This document shows positions 7,954-16,197 of a DNA stretch of 34,302 nt, in pieces. Within the stretch, counting starts at the first letter, position 1. Every line of letters starts with the position of its first letter. The notes beneath the pieces were generated by a model. That model was not told where the DNA came from. It made no database searches and saw only the letters and a program-made list of their open reading frames with translations. The DNA is from Bacillota bacterium. GTDB lineage: Bacteria > Bacillota > Clostridia > Christensenellales > Aristaeellaceae. The DNA is taken from positions 1-34,302 of the forward strand of contig JAEWSC010000030.1 in assembly GCA_023398575.1 (NCBI GenBank), written 5' to 3'. A program made the translations under genes and the position numbers.

Positions 7954-8349
7954 GTGAGTTTTCATCGAAGTGACCGTATATCCGATCAGGTCCGCTGGGA
8001 AGTGGACAAGATTATTCGTAATCAGCTGAATGATCCCAGAATCACTGGCACCTTCAGCATTACCAGGGCTGAAGTGACCCGGGATTTGCGGTATGCCAGA
8101 ATTTTTATCAGTGTCTTGGAAGAAGACAAGGCAGTTGGTTTGATGGCAGCACTCAAGAGCGCGGCGGGTTATGTTCGCAGGGAATTAGGCCGGAGCATGG
8201 TCATCCGTTATACGCCGGAGATCATTTTCCAGCTTGATCAAAATATCGCGTATGGTGTACATATCGCCGATATTCTTAACCAGGTGCATACACAGGATGC
8301 GGAAGGAAATAAGGCGGATGCGGAAGAAACACCTGGCGACGATGAATAG
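7954..8349 (+). CDS. rbfA: Ribosome-binding factor A
   Basis: RbfA is a small KH-fold protein that binds the 30S subunit during 16S rRNA maturation. The 131-residue product has the family pattern: RSDRISDQVRWEVDKIIRNQLNDPRI at the N terminus, ITRAEVTRDLRYARIFISVL in the middle, and P-E-I-I-F-x-x-D...IADIL near the end. A GTG start at 7954 is chosen because an AAGGA binding site is 6 bases upstream; the in-frame TTG codons further up have no binding site. The acidic tail overlaps the start of nrnA. Confidence 0.93.
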   Translation: MSFHRSDRISDQVRWEVDKIIRNQLNDPRITGTFSITRAEVTRDLRYARIFISVLEEDKAVGLMAALKSAAGYVRRELGRSMVIRYTPEIIFQLDQNIAYGVHIADILNQVHTQDAEGNKADAEETPGDDE

Positions 8350-9319
8350 TTTTCCGGATAATCTGCTCGCTCTAGTTGCCAAGGCGGAGCATATTCTTTT
8401 ATGTGCTCATGTATCGCCTGATGGGGATACCATTGGCAGTAATCTTGCTTTGCGCGGTGCAATGCTTGAAATGGGCAAACAGGTAGATGTAATTTGTGCA
8501 GACGACGTACCAAAGATGCTGATGTTTCTTGCAGGGGCAGAGAAAATCAGCAAGCCTGATGCATTGAAGGAAAAGCAATATGATCTGGCTTTTGCCTTGG
8601 ATGTATCTGACCGCCACCGCCTGGGAGATTGTGCTACGTTGTTTTTTGCCTCGCGGCAAACGGTTCAGATTGATCATCACGGCACCAATCCCGGCTATGC
8701 CGATTTCAATGTGGTATCGCCGCATGCCAGCGCCACGGGCGTGCTTGTCTATGAGTTCATCCGTGGCCTTGGTGTGCGAATGAATACGGATATTGCCACC
8801 TGCCTGTATACCGCCATTGCGACGGATACGGGCAATTTCAGTTTCGATAATACAACATCCATTGCCTTTCAGGTGATGGGGGAGTTGATGAACTGCGGTC
8901 TGCCAATCGCCAGACTGAACCGATCCTTGTTTCGTGAGCGGAGCATGGAACAAGTGAAGGTGCTAGCCAAGGCTTTGTCGACGCTTATGTTTTATCATGA
9001 CGGCAAGATTACGGGCATGCAGATAAGCCAGGCAGACTTGAATGCCTGCGGCGCAAAGCCGGAGCATGCAGAGGCGATTGTCAACTTTGGTATTGATATT
9101 GCCGGTGTCAAAATGGCTTTTTTAGCCAGGGAAGTTGAAGGCGGCACAAAGTTTAGCCTACGTGCTGTGGAAGGCTGCAATGTAGCGCGCCTGGCTGCTG
9201 AATTTGGCGGCGGAGGCCATGCGCTGGCAGCGGGCTGTACCATGAGCTTAGGGCTTCCGGTAGCGATAAATATTATGGTTTCAGCCATGGAAAAATGCTT
9301 TTTGGATGGTAAGGCATGA
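8342..9319 (+). CDS. nrnA: DHH-family bifunctional oligoribonuclease / pAp phosphatase NrnA
   Basis: NrnA degrades short RNA oligonucleotides and dephosphorylates 3'-phosphoadenosine 5'-phosphate using Mn2+. The product is about 325 residues. The DHH domain has HVSPDGDTIGS, DVSD, and the signature DHHGTN. The C-terminal DHHA1 domain contains the GGGGHALAAGC nucleotide-binding motif. The start is uncertain. ATG 8342 gives the usual length before the first motif and overlaps the rbfA stop, but ATG 8318 has a better-placed GGAAGGA site and would add eight residues. Between rbfA and truB is a common clostridial position. It is coupled to truB by a four-base overlap. Confidence 0.93.
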   Translation: MNSFPDNLLALVAKAEHILLCAHVSPDGDTIGSNLALRGAMLEMGKQVDVICADDVPKMLMFLAGAEKISKPDALKEKQYDLAFALDVSDRHRLGDCATLFFASRQTVQIDHHGTNPGYADFNVVSPHASATGVLVYEFIRGLGVRMNTDIATCLYTAIATDTGNFSFDNTTSIAFQVMGELMNCGLPIARLNRSLFRERSMEQVKVLAKALSTLMFYHDGKITGMQISQADLNACGAKPEHAEAIVNFGIDIAGVKMAFLAREVEGGTKFSLRAVEGCNVARLAAEFGGGGHALAAGCTMSLGLPVAINIMVSAMEKCFLDGKA

Positions 9320-10203
9320 ACGGCTTTTTTAATGTATTAAAACCTCCGGGCATGAGCTCTAGTCAAGTAGTTGGCTTTGTACGCAGGCTTATAGATGGTG
9401 AAAAAGCAGGCCACGCGGGGACATTGGATCCGCAAGCGGCTGGCATTTTGCCTGTCATGACCGGCAAAGCGGCCAGGTTGTTTGACTATTTGGTGGACAA
9501 GCAGAAAGCATATGTGGCCGAGATCGCCTTCGGCGCCGCAACAGACACTCAGGATGCCCAGGGAAAGGTGACGGAGCGGGGGGATCAATACCCAACCGTC
9601 ACGCAGGTGAGGGCCATTCTGCCTAGGTTTATTGGACAGGTTTTACAGGCACCCCCAAGTTATTCGGCCATCAAGCAAAATGGGCAGCGGCTGTACGACT
9701 TGGCACGAAAAGGTGAATTGATACAGACACAGCCTCGTTTGATCCAAGTGGATGACATTATTCTTGGGGAAGAGACAGATAATCATGGCATGATGCTTCA
9801 CATTCGCTGCGGAAAGGGAACCTATGTCCGTACCATCTGCCATGATCTTGGGCATGCGCTGTCATGCCCTGCGCACATGCGGTTTCTGCTCCGTGCCAAA
9901 AGCGGCGTTTTTACCTTGGATAATGCTTTTACCTTGGAGGAACTGCAGTCTGCTAAGGAATCCGGCCGATTGCATGAATGCCTTTTGCCTATGGACTTGC
10001 CGCTCAAGCATCTGCCATGTGGTCATGTGCCGCCGACTTTGGCTGCTATTTGCAAGAATGGTGGAAAGATGCCCGTTAGCGCATTTCCTGGCCTTTTGAA
10101 TGTTGCTGATTATACACCGATTCGATTGTACCTGAATGATGCCTTTATGGGCATTGCCCAGCGGCAGGAGAATACCATTGCATTTCGCGCAATGGTCGGC
10201 TAA
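9316..10203 (+). CDS. truB: tRNA pseudouridine(55) synthase TruB
   Basis: TruB converts U55 in the T-loop of tRNAs to pseudouridine. The 295-residue protein starts with NGFFNVLKPPGMSSSQVV and has the catalytic motif HAGTLDPQAAGILP with the nucleophile Asp38. The segments PPSYSAIKQNGQRLYDLAR and CGKGTYVRTICHDLG are typical of the family. The short C-terminal region (about 230-295) corresponds to the PUA-like part. The start overlaps nrnA by four bases (ATGA). Confidence 0.96.
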   Translation: MNGFFNVLKPPGMSSSQVVGFVRRLIDGEKAGHAGTLDPQAAGILPVMTGKAARLFDYLVDKQKAYVAEIAFGAATDTQDAQGKVTERGDQYPTVTQVRAILPRFIGQVLQAPPSYSAIKQNGQRLYDLARKGELIQTQPRLIQVDDIILGEETDNHGMMLHIRCGKGTYVRTICHDLGHALSCPAHMRFLLRAKSGVFTLDNAFTLEELQSAKESGRLHECLLPMDLPLKHLPCGHVPPTLAAICKNGGKMPVSAFPGLLNVADYTPIRLYLNDAFMGIAQRQENTIAFRAMVG

Positions 10204-10242
10204 GTTTAACACGTATTACGCATGATGTTTTGGAGGAGTTTG

Positions 10243-11175
10243 ATGCGCCTTTCATTTTCGCCTGATCCCATTCAAACACCAAGTGTTTTGGTGCTAGGCA
10301 TGTTTGATGGCGTTCATACGGGGCATGCCTGGCTCTTGCGCGCCGCCAGGGAGTGGGGAGCGCTGGAGAACTTACCTGTAGTTGTCTGTACGTTTTTGAA
10401 GCATCCGCTGACACTGATTAAGCCGGAGGCGGTTCCCCCAATGTTATCAACCGTAGCTGAGCGGGCTGTGCGAATGGCACAACTGAAGGTGGACCGCATG
10501 GCAGTTTTACCCTTTGACCAGGAACTGATGAACATGCCGCCGGATAAGTTTGTTCAACTACTTGTGAGCCGGTTTCACCCCCGCCATATTGTTGTGGGCT
10601 TCAATTATTCCTTCGGCGTAGGCGGTAAGGGCGATACAAAGGTTTTAAAGGAAATGGGCAAAAGGCTGGGTTTTGATGTGCATGTGGTGTCACCAGTGCA
10701 GATCGATGATCAGACTGTATCTTCCACCCGCGTCAGACAGTTGCTGGAAGAAGGGGATGTGGAACTGGCCGCAACGCTGCTGGAAAGATCATATTCCGTT
10801 ACTGGCCAAGTGGTGCACGGCAAAGAACTTGGCAGAAAAATGGGCTTTCCTACGGCCAATGTCGCCATGCCCAAGCATAAGGCATTGCCGGACTTTGGAA
10901 TATATATTGCCAAGGTAAAAACAAAATCCGGAACTTATCCGGCAGTGGTCAGCCTTGGATTTCATCCCACAGTGCCGGAAGGAGATATTACGCTGGAAGC
11001 ACATCTGCTGGGGTATTCAGAAGACTTGTATGGGCAAAAGGTTCGTGTCAGGTTTCTCAAGCGTATCCGCCCTGAAATTAGATTTGATACGATTGATGAA
11101 TTAAAGGAGCAGATTGCCAAGGATGTCCAAACTGCCAGAAGTTATTTTCGTGAACAGAAGGAAAACCGCTCTTAA
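10243..11175 (+). CDS. ribF: Bifunctional riboflavin kinase / FAD synthetase
   Basis: The enzyme makes FMN from riboflavin and FAD from FMN, using ATP. The product is about 310 residues. The N-terminal nucleotidyltransferase domain contains GMFDGVHTGH (residues 19-28) and ISSTRVRQLLEEGD-like VSSTRVRQLL. The C-terminal riboflavin kinase domain contains TGQVVHGKELGRKMGFPTANV and LEAHLLGYSEDLYGQKVRVRFLKRIRPE. I chose ATG 10243 because TTGGAGGAG lies 6 bases upstream; the ATGs at 10222 and 10225 have no binding site. It lies directly after truB as in B. subtilis (ribC). Confidence 0.95.
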   Translation: MRLSFSPDPIQTPSVLVLGMFDGVHTGHAWLLRAAREWGALENLPVVVCTFLKHPLTLIKPEAVPPMLSTVAERAVRMAQLKVDRMAVLPFDQELMNMPPDKFVQLLVSRFHPRHIVVGFNYSFGVGGKGDTKVLKEMGKRLGFDVHVVSPVQIDDQTVSSTRVRQLLEEGDVELAATLLERSYSVTGQVVHGKELGRKMGFPTANVAMPKHKALPDFGIYIAKVKTKSGTYPAVVSLGFHPTVPEGDITLEAHLLGYSEDLYGQKVRVRFLKRIRPEIRFDTIDELKEQIAKDVQTARSYFREQKENRS

Positions 11176-11229
11176 ACTTAAGCTCTGTGGGGAACAATAC
11201 GACTGCCGGAAAAAAAATCCCCATATACG

Positions 11230-11258
11230 TTTACAAAAGCAACATCTAGTGCTACAAT
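11230..11258 (+). promoter_or_regulatory. Sigma-A promoter of rpsO
   Basis: TTTACA, 17-base spacer, TACAAT. It is located between ribF and rpsO, with about 90 bases to the rpsO start, giving rpsO-pnp an independent transcription start. Confidence 0.65.
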
Positions 11259-11276
11259 GAAAGACGCTGTTTTGAA

Positions 11277-11323
11277 CCATGGACGCAGTTTTGCGAAGCT
11301 CCAACGTATCGCTTCGTTCATGG
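11277..11323 (+). promoter_or_regulatory. Structured rpsO leader (possible S15 autoregulatory site)
   Basis: Two nested stems are visible: CCATG 11277-11281 with CATGG 11319-11323, and GCGAAGC 11293-11299 with GCTTCGT 11311-11317 (one G-U). The structure ends about 16 bases before the rpsO binding site. S15 represses its own mRNA through such leaders in several bacterial groups; assigning this one to that role is inference. Confidence 0.35.
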
Positions 11324-11349
11324 CGATTGATTGAAAGGAGAAAGAAACA

Positions 11350-11607
11350 ATGAACAAGACCGAAATCATCGAAAAGTATGCCCGCCATGAGGGCGACACC
11401 GGCTCTCCCGAAGTACAGATCGCTCTGTTAACCGAGCGCATCAACCATCTGAATGACGTTCATTTGAAGGTCAACAAAAAGGATCACCACAGCCGCCGCG
11501 GCCTTTTGCTGATGGTTGGCCAGCGCAGGGGTCTTCTGGATTACCTGAAGAAAACCGACATTGAGCGGTACCGTACGCTGATTGACCAGTTGAACCTGCG
11601 CAAGTAA
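11350..11607 (+). CDS. rpsO: 30S ribosomal protein S15
   Basis: S15 is a primary binding protein of the 16S rRNA central domain. The 85-residue protein matches the family almost throughout: EIIEKYARHEGDTGSPEVQIALLTERINHL, then HHSRRGLLLMVGQRRGLLDYLKKTD and a final RYRTLIDQLNLRK. An AAAGGAG site precedes the ATG. It has its own promoter and is followed by pnp, the conserved rpsO-pnp pair. Confidence 0.97.
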   Translation: MNKTEIIEKYARHEGDTGSPEVQIALLTERINHLNDVHLKVNKKDHHSRRGLLLMVGQRRGLLDYLKKTDIERYRTLIDQLNLRK

Positions 11608-11656
11608 TCCGCCTGTCGCGGCTTTATGCGCAAGGCCGGCCTCGCCGGACCGAGTG

Positions 11657-11749
11657 GTTGATGCCGGGTGGTTAGCCGCCGGGTGAAACTGTTTGTGGAA
11701 GCCGCCAGCGGCGCTCATCAACGCATGGGCTCCCCTGTGCGGCTTTTTC
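11657..11749 (+). promoter_or_regulatory. Structured rpsO-pnp intergenic RNA
   Basis: GTTGATG 11657-11663 can pair with CATCAAC 11716-11722. Inside are GGTGG/CCGCC and AGC-GCC/GGC-GCT stem-loops, giving a three-way-junction-like form. An alternative long-range stem pairs AAGCCGC (near 11700) with GCGGCTT at about 11739, followed by a U run, which would look like a terminator. CCTGTG/CACAGG forms another small hairpin nearby. In E. coli this intergenic region carries the RNase III site for PNPase autoregulation; a similar role here is inference. Confidence 0.4.
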
Positions 11750-11868
11750 ACAGGATAAACCAAGGGTATATAAAGAGGTGCCAGTCTTACTTCACAAAGG
11801 GTTAAGGCTGGTGTGTCCAAGTGAAAGGAGCCCAAGGATGGCTCCGAGACAATGTGAAGGAGATTGGC

Positions 11869-14031
11869 ATGGAGTACAAGTCATATACAATGGATCTGGC
11901 GGGCCGGCCGCTGACACTGGAATTTGGTAAATATGCGCAGCAGGCCGCCGGTTCGGCATTTGTTCGCTATGGTGACACCGTGGTCATTGTGAACGCCACG
12001 ATGTCTGAAAACGCGCGCGAGGGTGTTGATTTTTTCCCGCTCAGCGTTGATTTTGAAGAAAAGCACTATGCTGTGGGCAAGATCCCTGGCGGCTTCATCA
12101 AACGTGAAGGTCGTCCAACCGAAAAGGCGACACTGACCTGCCGCTTGATTGACAGGCCTCTTCGGCCTTTGTTCCCCAAGGGCATGCGCAATGATGTTCA
12201 AGTTGTTGCTACGGTTTTGTCTGTAGACACCGATCTGCCTCCGGAGATTCCTGCGATGATTGGCTCATCCGCTGCGCTTTGCATCAGTGAAATCCCCTTT
12301 GGCGGGCCTACAGGTTCAGTGGTGGTCGGCCGTATAAACGGTGAATTCGTTCTCTGCCCTGATGAGGCTCAGCGTGCTCTGAGTGATTTGCATCTGGTGG
12401 TATCTGGTACTAAGGAAGCCATTTTGATGGTGGAAGCAGGCGCTAAGGAAATTTCAGAAGAAGTAATGCTGGAAGGCATCATGTACGCTCATGAAGAAAT
12501 CAAAAAGCTGATTGCTTTCCAGGAGACCATTATTGCTGAAATCGGCAAGCCCAAGGCGAATGTGAAGCTGTTCGTTACCGCCCAGGATATTAAGGATGCC
12601 GTTCGCGAATACGCTTATGACAAGTGCGTATACACTTTTGAAACCTATGTCCGGGAAGAGCGTCAGGAGCGTGAAAAGGCTGCAAAGGAAGATATCTTGG
12701 CTCACTTTGCCGAAATTTTTCCAGGCCGCGAAAAAGAGGTGGATGATGCAGTCTACTATCTCAACAAAGAAATTATGCGCAAAAAGATCATCGAGCAGGG
12801 TATTCGCCCTGATGGCCGTACCGTTACCGAGGTCCGTCCCATTTGGTGCGAAGTAGGCATTTTGCCCCGCACTCACGGCAGTGCGATTTTTACTCGCGGC
12901 CAAACCCAGGCGCTTACTGTGACCACCCTGGGTTCTACCAGCGAAGCACAAATGCTGGACGGATTGTCTAACGAAGATTTCAAGCGTTACATGCATCACT
13001 ACAACATGCCGCCCTACGCCACTGGTGAAGCGGGCCGCTTAAAGTCTCCTGGCCGCAGGGAGATTGGTCATGGCGCATTGGCAGAGCGAGCCTTGGAACC
13101 CGTGATCCCCACCGAGCAAGAATTCCCATACGCCTTGCGCTTGGTCAGTGAGGTATTGGGCAGCAACGGCTCTTCTTCCATGGCATCTGTTTGCGGCTCC
13201 ACCCTGTCTCTCATGGATGCCGGCGTACCGATTCATGCCCCTGTGGCCGGTGTGGCCATGGGCCTGATAAAGGATGCTGAAAGCGGTAAAGTGGCGGTGT
13301 TGACCGATATCCAGGGTCTGGAAGACTTCCTGGGCGATATGGACTTCAAAGTTGCCGGTACTATGAATGGTATCACTGCAATCCAAATGGATATCAAGAT
13401 TAAGGGAATTGACAGACCCATATTGAAGCAGGCGCTGGCTCAAGCACTGCAGGGCCGTCTGCACATACTCAAGATTATGCTGGAAAGCCTGGGTCAGCCC
13501 AGGACAAACCTGAGTGCCTATGCGCCAAAGATCGTCCGCTTTACCATCAATCCTGAAAAGATTCGTGAGGTCATTGGCCCCGGCGGTAAGATGATTAACA
13601 AGATTATTGCTGAAACCGGAGTCAAGATCGACATCGAAGATGATGGCCGTGTTTTCATCTCTACCCCCGACGAGGCTGCTGCGGGCAGGGCTCGCAAGAT
13701 CATCGAGGGTATCGCCAAAGACATCGAAGTGGGCGATGTTTTTAACGGCAAGGTTGTGGGTATCCAAGCCTTTGGTGCCTTTGTGGAATTGGCTCCCGGC
13801 AAGGACGGCATGATCCATATCTCCAAGCTGGCCAACCACCGTGTGGAGAAGGTTGAAGATGTTTTGAAGATTGGCGACGAGTTGGAAGTAAAAGTAAACG
13901 AGGTCAGCCCGCAGGGCAAGATCAGTCTGATCCGCAATGACATCGTCTATGAAAACAAGCCTGCCGAACCCCGCCCTATGGGTGACAGGCCTCGCCCACC
14001 CCGCCGCGATGGCCGGCCTAACGAACGTTAA
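11869..14031 (+). CDS. pnp: Polyribonucleotide nucleotidyltransferase (PNPase)
   Basis: PNPase degrades RNA 3'-to-5' by phosphorolysis. The 720-residue protein has the first RNase PH-like domain (KYAQQAAGSAFVRYGDTVV...; FIKREGRPTEKATLTCRLIDRPLRPLF), the helical linker, and the second RNase PH-like domain. The second contains RTHGSAIFTRGQTQAL and the catalytic region LTDIQGLEDFLGDMDFKVAGT. A KH domain follows (IGPGGKMINKI, about residue 568), then an S1 domain (GDVFNGKVVGIQAFGAFVELAPGKDG, about 622-690). The C-terminal tail is short, basic and Pro/Arg-rich. ATG 11869 has AAGGAGA just upstream; an in-frame GTG at 11821 is less likely. Confidence 0.97.
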   Translation: MEYKSYTMDLAGRPLTLEFGKYAQQAAGSAFVRYGDTVVIVNATMSENAREGVDFFPLSVDFEEKHYAVGKIPGGFIKREGRPTEKATLTCRLIDRPLRPLFPKGMRNDVQVVATVLSVDTDLPPEIPAMIGSSAALCISEIPFGGPTGSVVVGRINGEFVLCPDEAQRALSDLHLVVSGTKEAILMVEAGAKEISEEVMLEGIMYAHEEIKKLIAFQETIIAEIGKPKANVKLFVTAQDIKDAVREYAYDKCVYTFETYVREERQEREKAAKEDILAHFAEIFPGREKEVDDAVYYLNKEIMRKKIIEQGIRPDGRTVTEVRPIWCEVGILPRTHGSAIFTRGQTQALTVTTLGSTSEAQMLDGLSNEDFKRYMHHYNMPPYATGEAGRLKSPGRREIGHGALAERALEPVIPTEQEFPYALRLVSEVLGSNGSSSMASVCGSTLSLMDAGVPIHAPVAGVAMGLIKDAESGKVAVLTDIQGLEDFLGDMDFKVAGTMNGITAIQMDIKIKGIDRPILKQALAQALQGRLHILKIMLESLGQPRTNLSAYAPKIVRFTINPEKIREVIGPGGKMINKIIAETGVKIDIEDDGRVFISTPDEAAAGRARKIIEGIAKDIEVGDVFNGKVVGIQAFGAFVELAPGKDGMIHISKLANHRVEKVEDVLKIGDELEVKVNEVSPQGKISLIRNDIVYENKPAEPRPMGDRPRPPRRDGRPNER

Positions 14032-14290
14032 TCTTTTCGCTGACATGACGTGTGAATGTCATGTTAACGTCTCTGCACGATTTCTATGTATGCCTGCTTA
14101 CCATCTTGCGCTTTGCTTGGACAGCGCTGGGCTTACAAACAGGAAATCGCGATAGGAATCTTTGCTTCGCAAACCACGCCCGATCGGCGAAGCCGGGCGA
14201 GACGATTACAAACCAGAGGGCTCGCCCTCTCGTAGCTCCCTTAGGGGGCCCAACGCCCTTCCTCAAGCCCCAAGGGGCGGGGGAGGGCGC
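14032..14290 (+). repeat. Hairpin-rich intergenic element between pnp and the M16 peptidase
   Basis: There is no gene here. The stretch holds a series of inverted repeats: GACATGAC 14042-14049 / GTCATGTT 14058-14065 (after pnp); TTTGC 14161-14165 / GCAAA 14169-14173; CGCCCG 14177-14182 / CGGGCG 14194-14199; AGAGGGC 14215-14221 / GCCCTCT 14224-14230; and CGCCCTTCC 14254-14262 pairing with GGGAGGGCG 14281-14289 around an inner GCCCC/GGGGC stem. The base composition (very G+C rich, 14215-14290) differs from the flanks. It looks like a repetitive extragenic element and may also serve as the pnp terminator region. Confidence 0.55.
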
Positions 14291-14319
14291 TTGTGATTTT
14301 TGAATGTTTTGCGTATCTT
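14291..14319 (+). promoter_or_regulatory. Possible promoter of the M16 peptidase gene
   Basis: TTGTGA, 17-base spacer, TATCTT, about 50 bases upstream of the start codon. The match is moderate. Confidence 0.35.
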
Positions 14320-14372
14320 TCGCAGAAGATAGAAAAGACATTTTTGGAAAGCACTCCTGAAAGGAATGGAAT

Positions 14373-15623
14373 ATGTACGATCAATGGACGATGCCAAACG
14401 GTTTGAGAGTTGTGGGGGAATACTTGTCCCACGTGCGTTCCGCTTCTATTGGTGTATGGATCAAGGTGGGTTCTATGATGGAAGCGCCTATGGAAAACGG
14501 CCTTTCACATTTTATCGAGCACATGGTGTTTAAGGGTACCCAAAAGCGTACAGCACGGGATATAGCTGAAGAGATGGACGCGGTAGGCGGACAGTTGAAC
14601 GCCTTTACTGCCAAGGAATGCACTTGTTTTTATGCCAAGGTGATCGATGAAGATTTGTCCTTGGCAGTGGACATATTGAGCGACCTTACGCTCAATGCCA
14701 CCCTGGATGACCGAGAGCTTAACAAAGAACGTGGAGTAATTCTCGAGGAAATCTCCATGGTGGAGGATACACCAGAAGACCTGGTTCATGAGCTTTTGAG
14801 CGAAGCCCAGTTTAGCGGACAAGCATTGGGTATGCCAATCTTGGGACCGGCAGAACGCATTCGCAAATATAGCCGAGAGGATTTATATGCTTTCCGCAAT
14901 ACACATTACAGGCCTGAAAATGTGGTTGTCTCCATCGCTGGCAATTATGACCGTGCACAGCTCGAAAAGCTCCTAAACAATGCTTTTGGGGCTTGGAAGG
15001 GCACTGGTGTAGCCGATACAACGCCTGAAACCATGGTGAGAACGCAGCAGATTCTGTTTAGAGACAAGGATACTGAGCAGGTGCATATCTGCATGGGGTA
15101 TCCGGGTAAGCCCTTGGGCCATGATGATATTTATCCTGTCGCAGTATTCAACAATATATTGGGCGGAGGCATGTCCTCCAGGCTCTTCCAGCGTATTCGT
15201 GAGGAACTGGGCATGGCCTACTCCATTTATAGCTATCCCGCCACATACCCCAACTGCGGCGTCTTGAACCTGTATGCCGGTACTTCGCCGGAGAATGCGG
15301 GCACGGTGCTGACCCAGATGGAGATTGAAGTGAAGAAGCTACTGCAGGGAGGTTGTACGGACAAAGAGTTCTCCCAGTCCAAAGCGCAATTGAAAGGCTC
15401 GTACATTTTAGGCCTGGAGAGTGCCTCCAGCCGTATGCAGTCCATCGGCCGCGGCGAGCTTTTGTTGCGCCACCCCTCCACTCCGGAGGAGACCATCGCC
15501 AAGATTGAGCGTGTGACCAAGGACGATGTCATGCGCGTAGCCAGTGAAATATTATCCTGCCGGCCCAGTGTAGCTGTGGTTGGCAAGCATGCGGAAAAGT
15601 ATGGGCAATTTATACAAAAGTAA
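14373..15623 (+). CDS. M16-family zinc metallopeptidase (MlpA/YmxG-like)
   Basis: The 416-residue insulinase-family peptidase has the inverted zinc motif HFIEH (His46, Glu49, His50). The third ligand region ERGVILEEISMVEDTPED sits about 75 residues later, as in active members. The second, non-catalytic half contains the R/Y region GGGMSSRLFQRIREELGMAYSIYSYPATY, typical of mitochondrial-processing-peptidase-like proteins. There is no signal peptide, so it is probably cytoplasmic. Its place just downstream of pnp is the same as mlpA/ymxG in Bacillus, although ylxY, which lies between them there, is missing. AAAGGAATG precedes the ATG. Confidence 0.93.
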   Translation: MYDQWTMPNGLRVVGEYLSHVRSASIGVWIKVGSMMEAPMENGLSHFIEHMVFKGTQKRTARDIAEEMDAVGGQLNAFTAKECTCFYAKVIDEDLSLAVDILSDLTLNATLDDRELNKERGVILEEISMVEDTPEDLVHELLSEAQFSGQALGMPILGPAERIRKYSREDLYAFRNTHYRPENVVVSIAGNYDRAQLEKLLNNAFGAWKGTGVADTTPETMVRTQQILFRDKDTEQVHICMGYPGKPLGHDDIYPVAVFNNILGGGMSSRLFQRIREELGMAYSIYSYPATYPNCGVLNLYAGTSPENAGTVLTQMEIEVKKLLQGGCTDKEFSQSKAQLKGSYILGLESASSRMQSIGRGELLLRHPSTPEETIAKIERVTKDDVMRVASEILSCRPSVAVVGKHAEKYGQFIQK

Positions 15624-15641
15624 ACACAAGGAGGCTTTATC

Positions 15642-16040
15642 ATGGCCGACAGGCTGGATGATATCTTTGCCTTGCAAAAAGTTTTTCATGAATCCTTGGT
15701 GACTTCCCGCCATTTGCAGAGCATTACACCCGAGGAATGGATTCAAAAGCACACATTGGCCATGATCTCTGAACTGTCTGAGCTTATTGATGAAGTAAAC
15801 TTCAAATGGTGGAAGAACAAAAAGCCAATCAATGAGCGTGCTGTGAAGGAAGAGTTGGTGGACATCCTCCATTTCTTTGTCAGCATGTGCCTGCAGGCAG
15901 GCATGACTCCGGAAGAGATGTATACTATTTATAAGGAAAAGAACAGCGAAAACTTTCGGCGCCAGCAGGGGAAGAGTGAAAAGCCAGGGTATACTGTCCC
16001 AGAAACGCTCCCTCCGGAGCCGCTGCCAAAGGCTCCGTAA
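15642..16040 (+). CDS. All-alpha dUTPase-like nucleotide pyrophosphohydrolase
   Basis: The 132-residue protein belongs to the dimeric dUTPase / MazG-like all-alpha superfamily, which hydrolyses dUTP or related nucleotides to the monophosphate and pyrophosphate. The metal-binding pattern is ELSELIDEVNFKWWKNKK (E-x-x-E type) followed by EELVDILHFF (E-x-x-D type) and then IYKEKNSENFRRQ, as in the dUTPase_2 group. A proline-rich tail of about 20 residues follows the core. AAGGAGG is well placed before the ATG. It is followed by a terminator shared with corA. Substrate preference (dUTP versus other NTPs) is inferred from family. Confidence 0.85.
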   Translation: MADRLDDIFALQKVFHESLVTSRHLQSITPEEWIQKHTLAMISELSELIDEVNFKWWKNKKPINERAVKEELVDILHFFVSMCLQAGMTPEEMYTIYKEKNSENFRRQQGKSEKPGYTVPETLPPEPLPKAP

Positions 16041-16102
16041 CCAAAGCACCAGCGAGCTGCTTGATTGTAAAGCGGTCAAGAAAACTGTGTTCAGAGCATA
16101 CG

Positions 16103-16145
16103 AAAAGCCTGTCCTTCCACCACACGGGAAGAGGCAGGCTTTTTG
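16103..16145. terminator. Bidirectional intrinsic terminator between the dUTPase gene and corA
   Basis: AAAAGCCTG at 16103-16111 pairs with CAGGCTTTT at 16135-16143, with further CTTCC/GGGAAG pairing inside. The T run lies on the right for plus-strand transcripts and the A run on the left serves minus-strand transcripts from corA. Confidence 0.8.
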
Positions 16146-16197
16146 TATGCTACATAGAAAACGAAGGTTCCTAAGAGGCTTAGGGCAGAGCGCTTGG

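Noticed and set aside
13039..14046. 335-residue open frame opposite pnp
   Set aside because: Antisense shadow of the pnp KH/S1 coding region with no recognisable domain or start signal.
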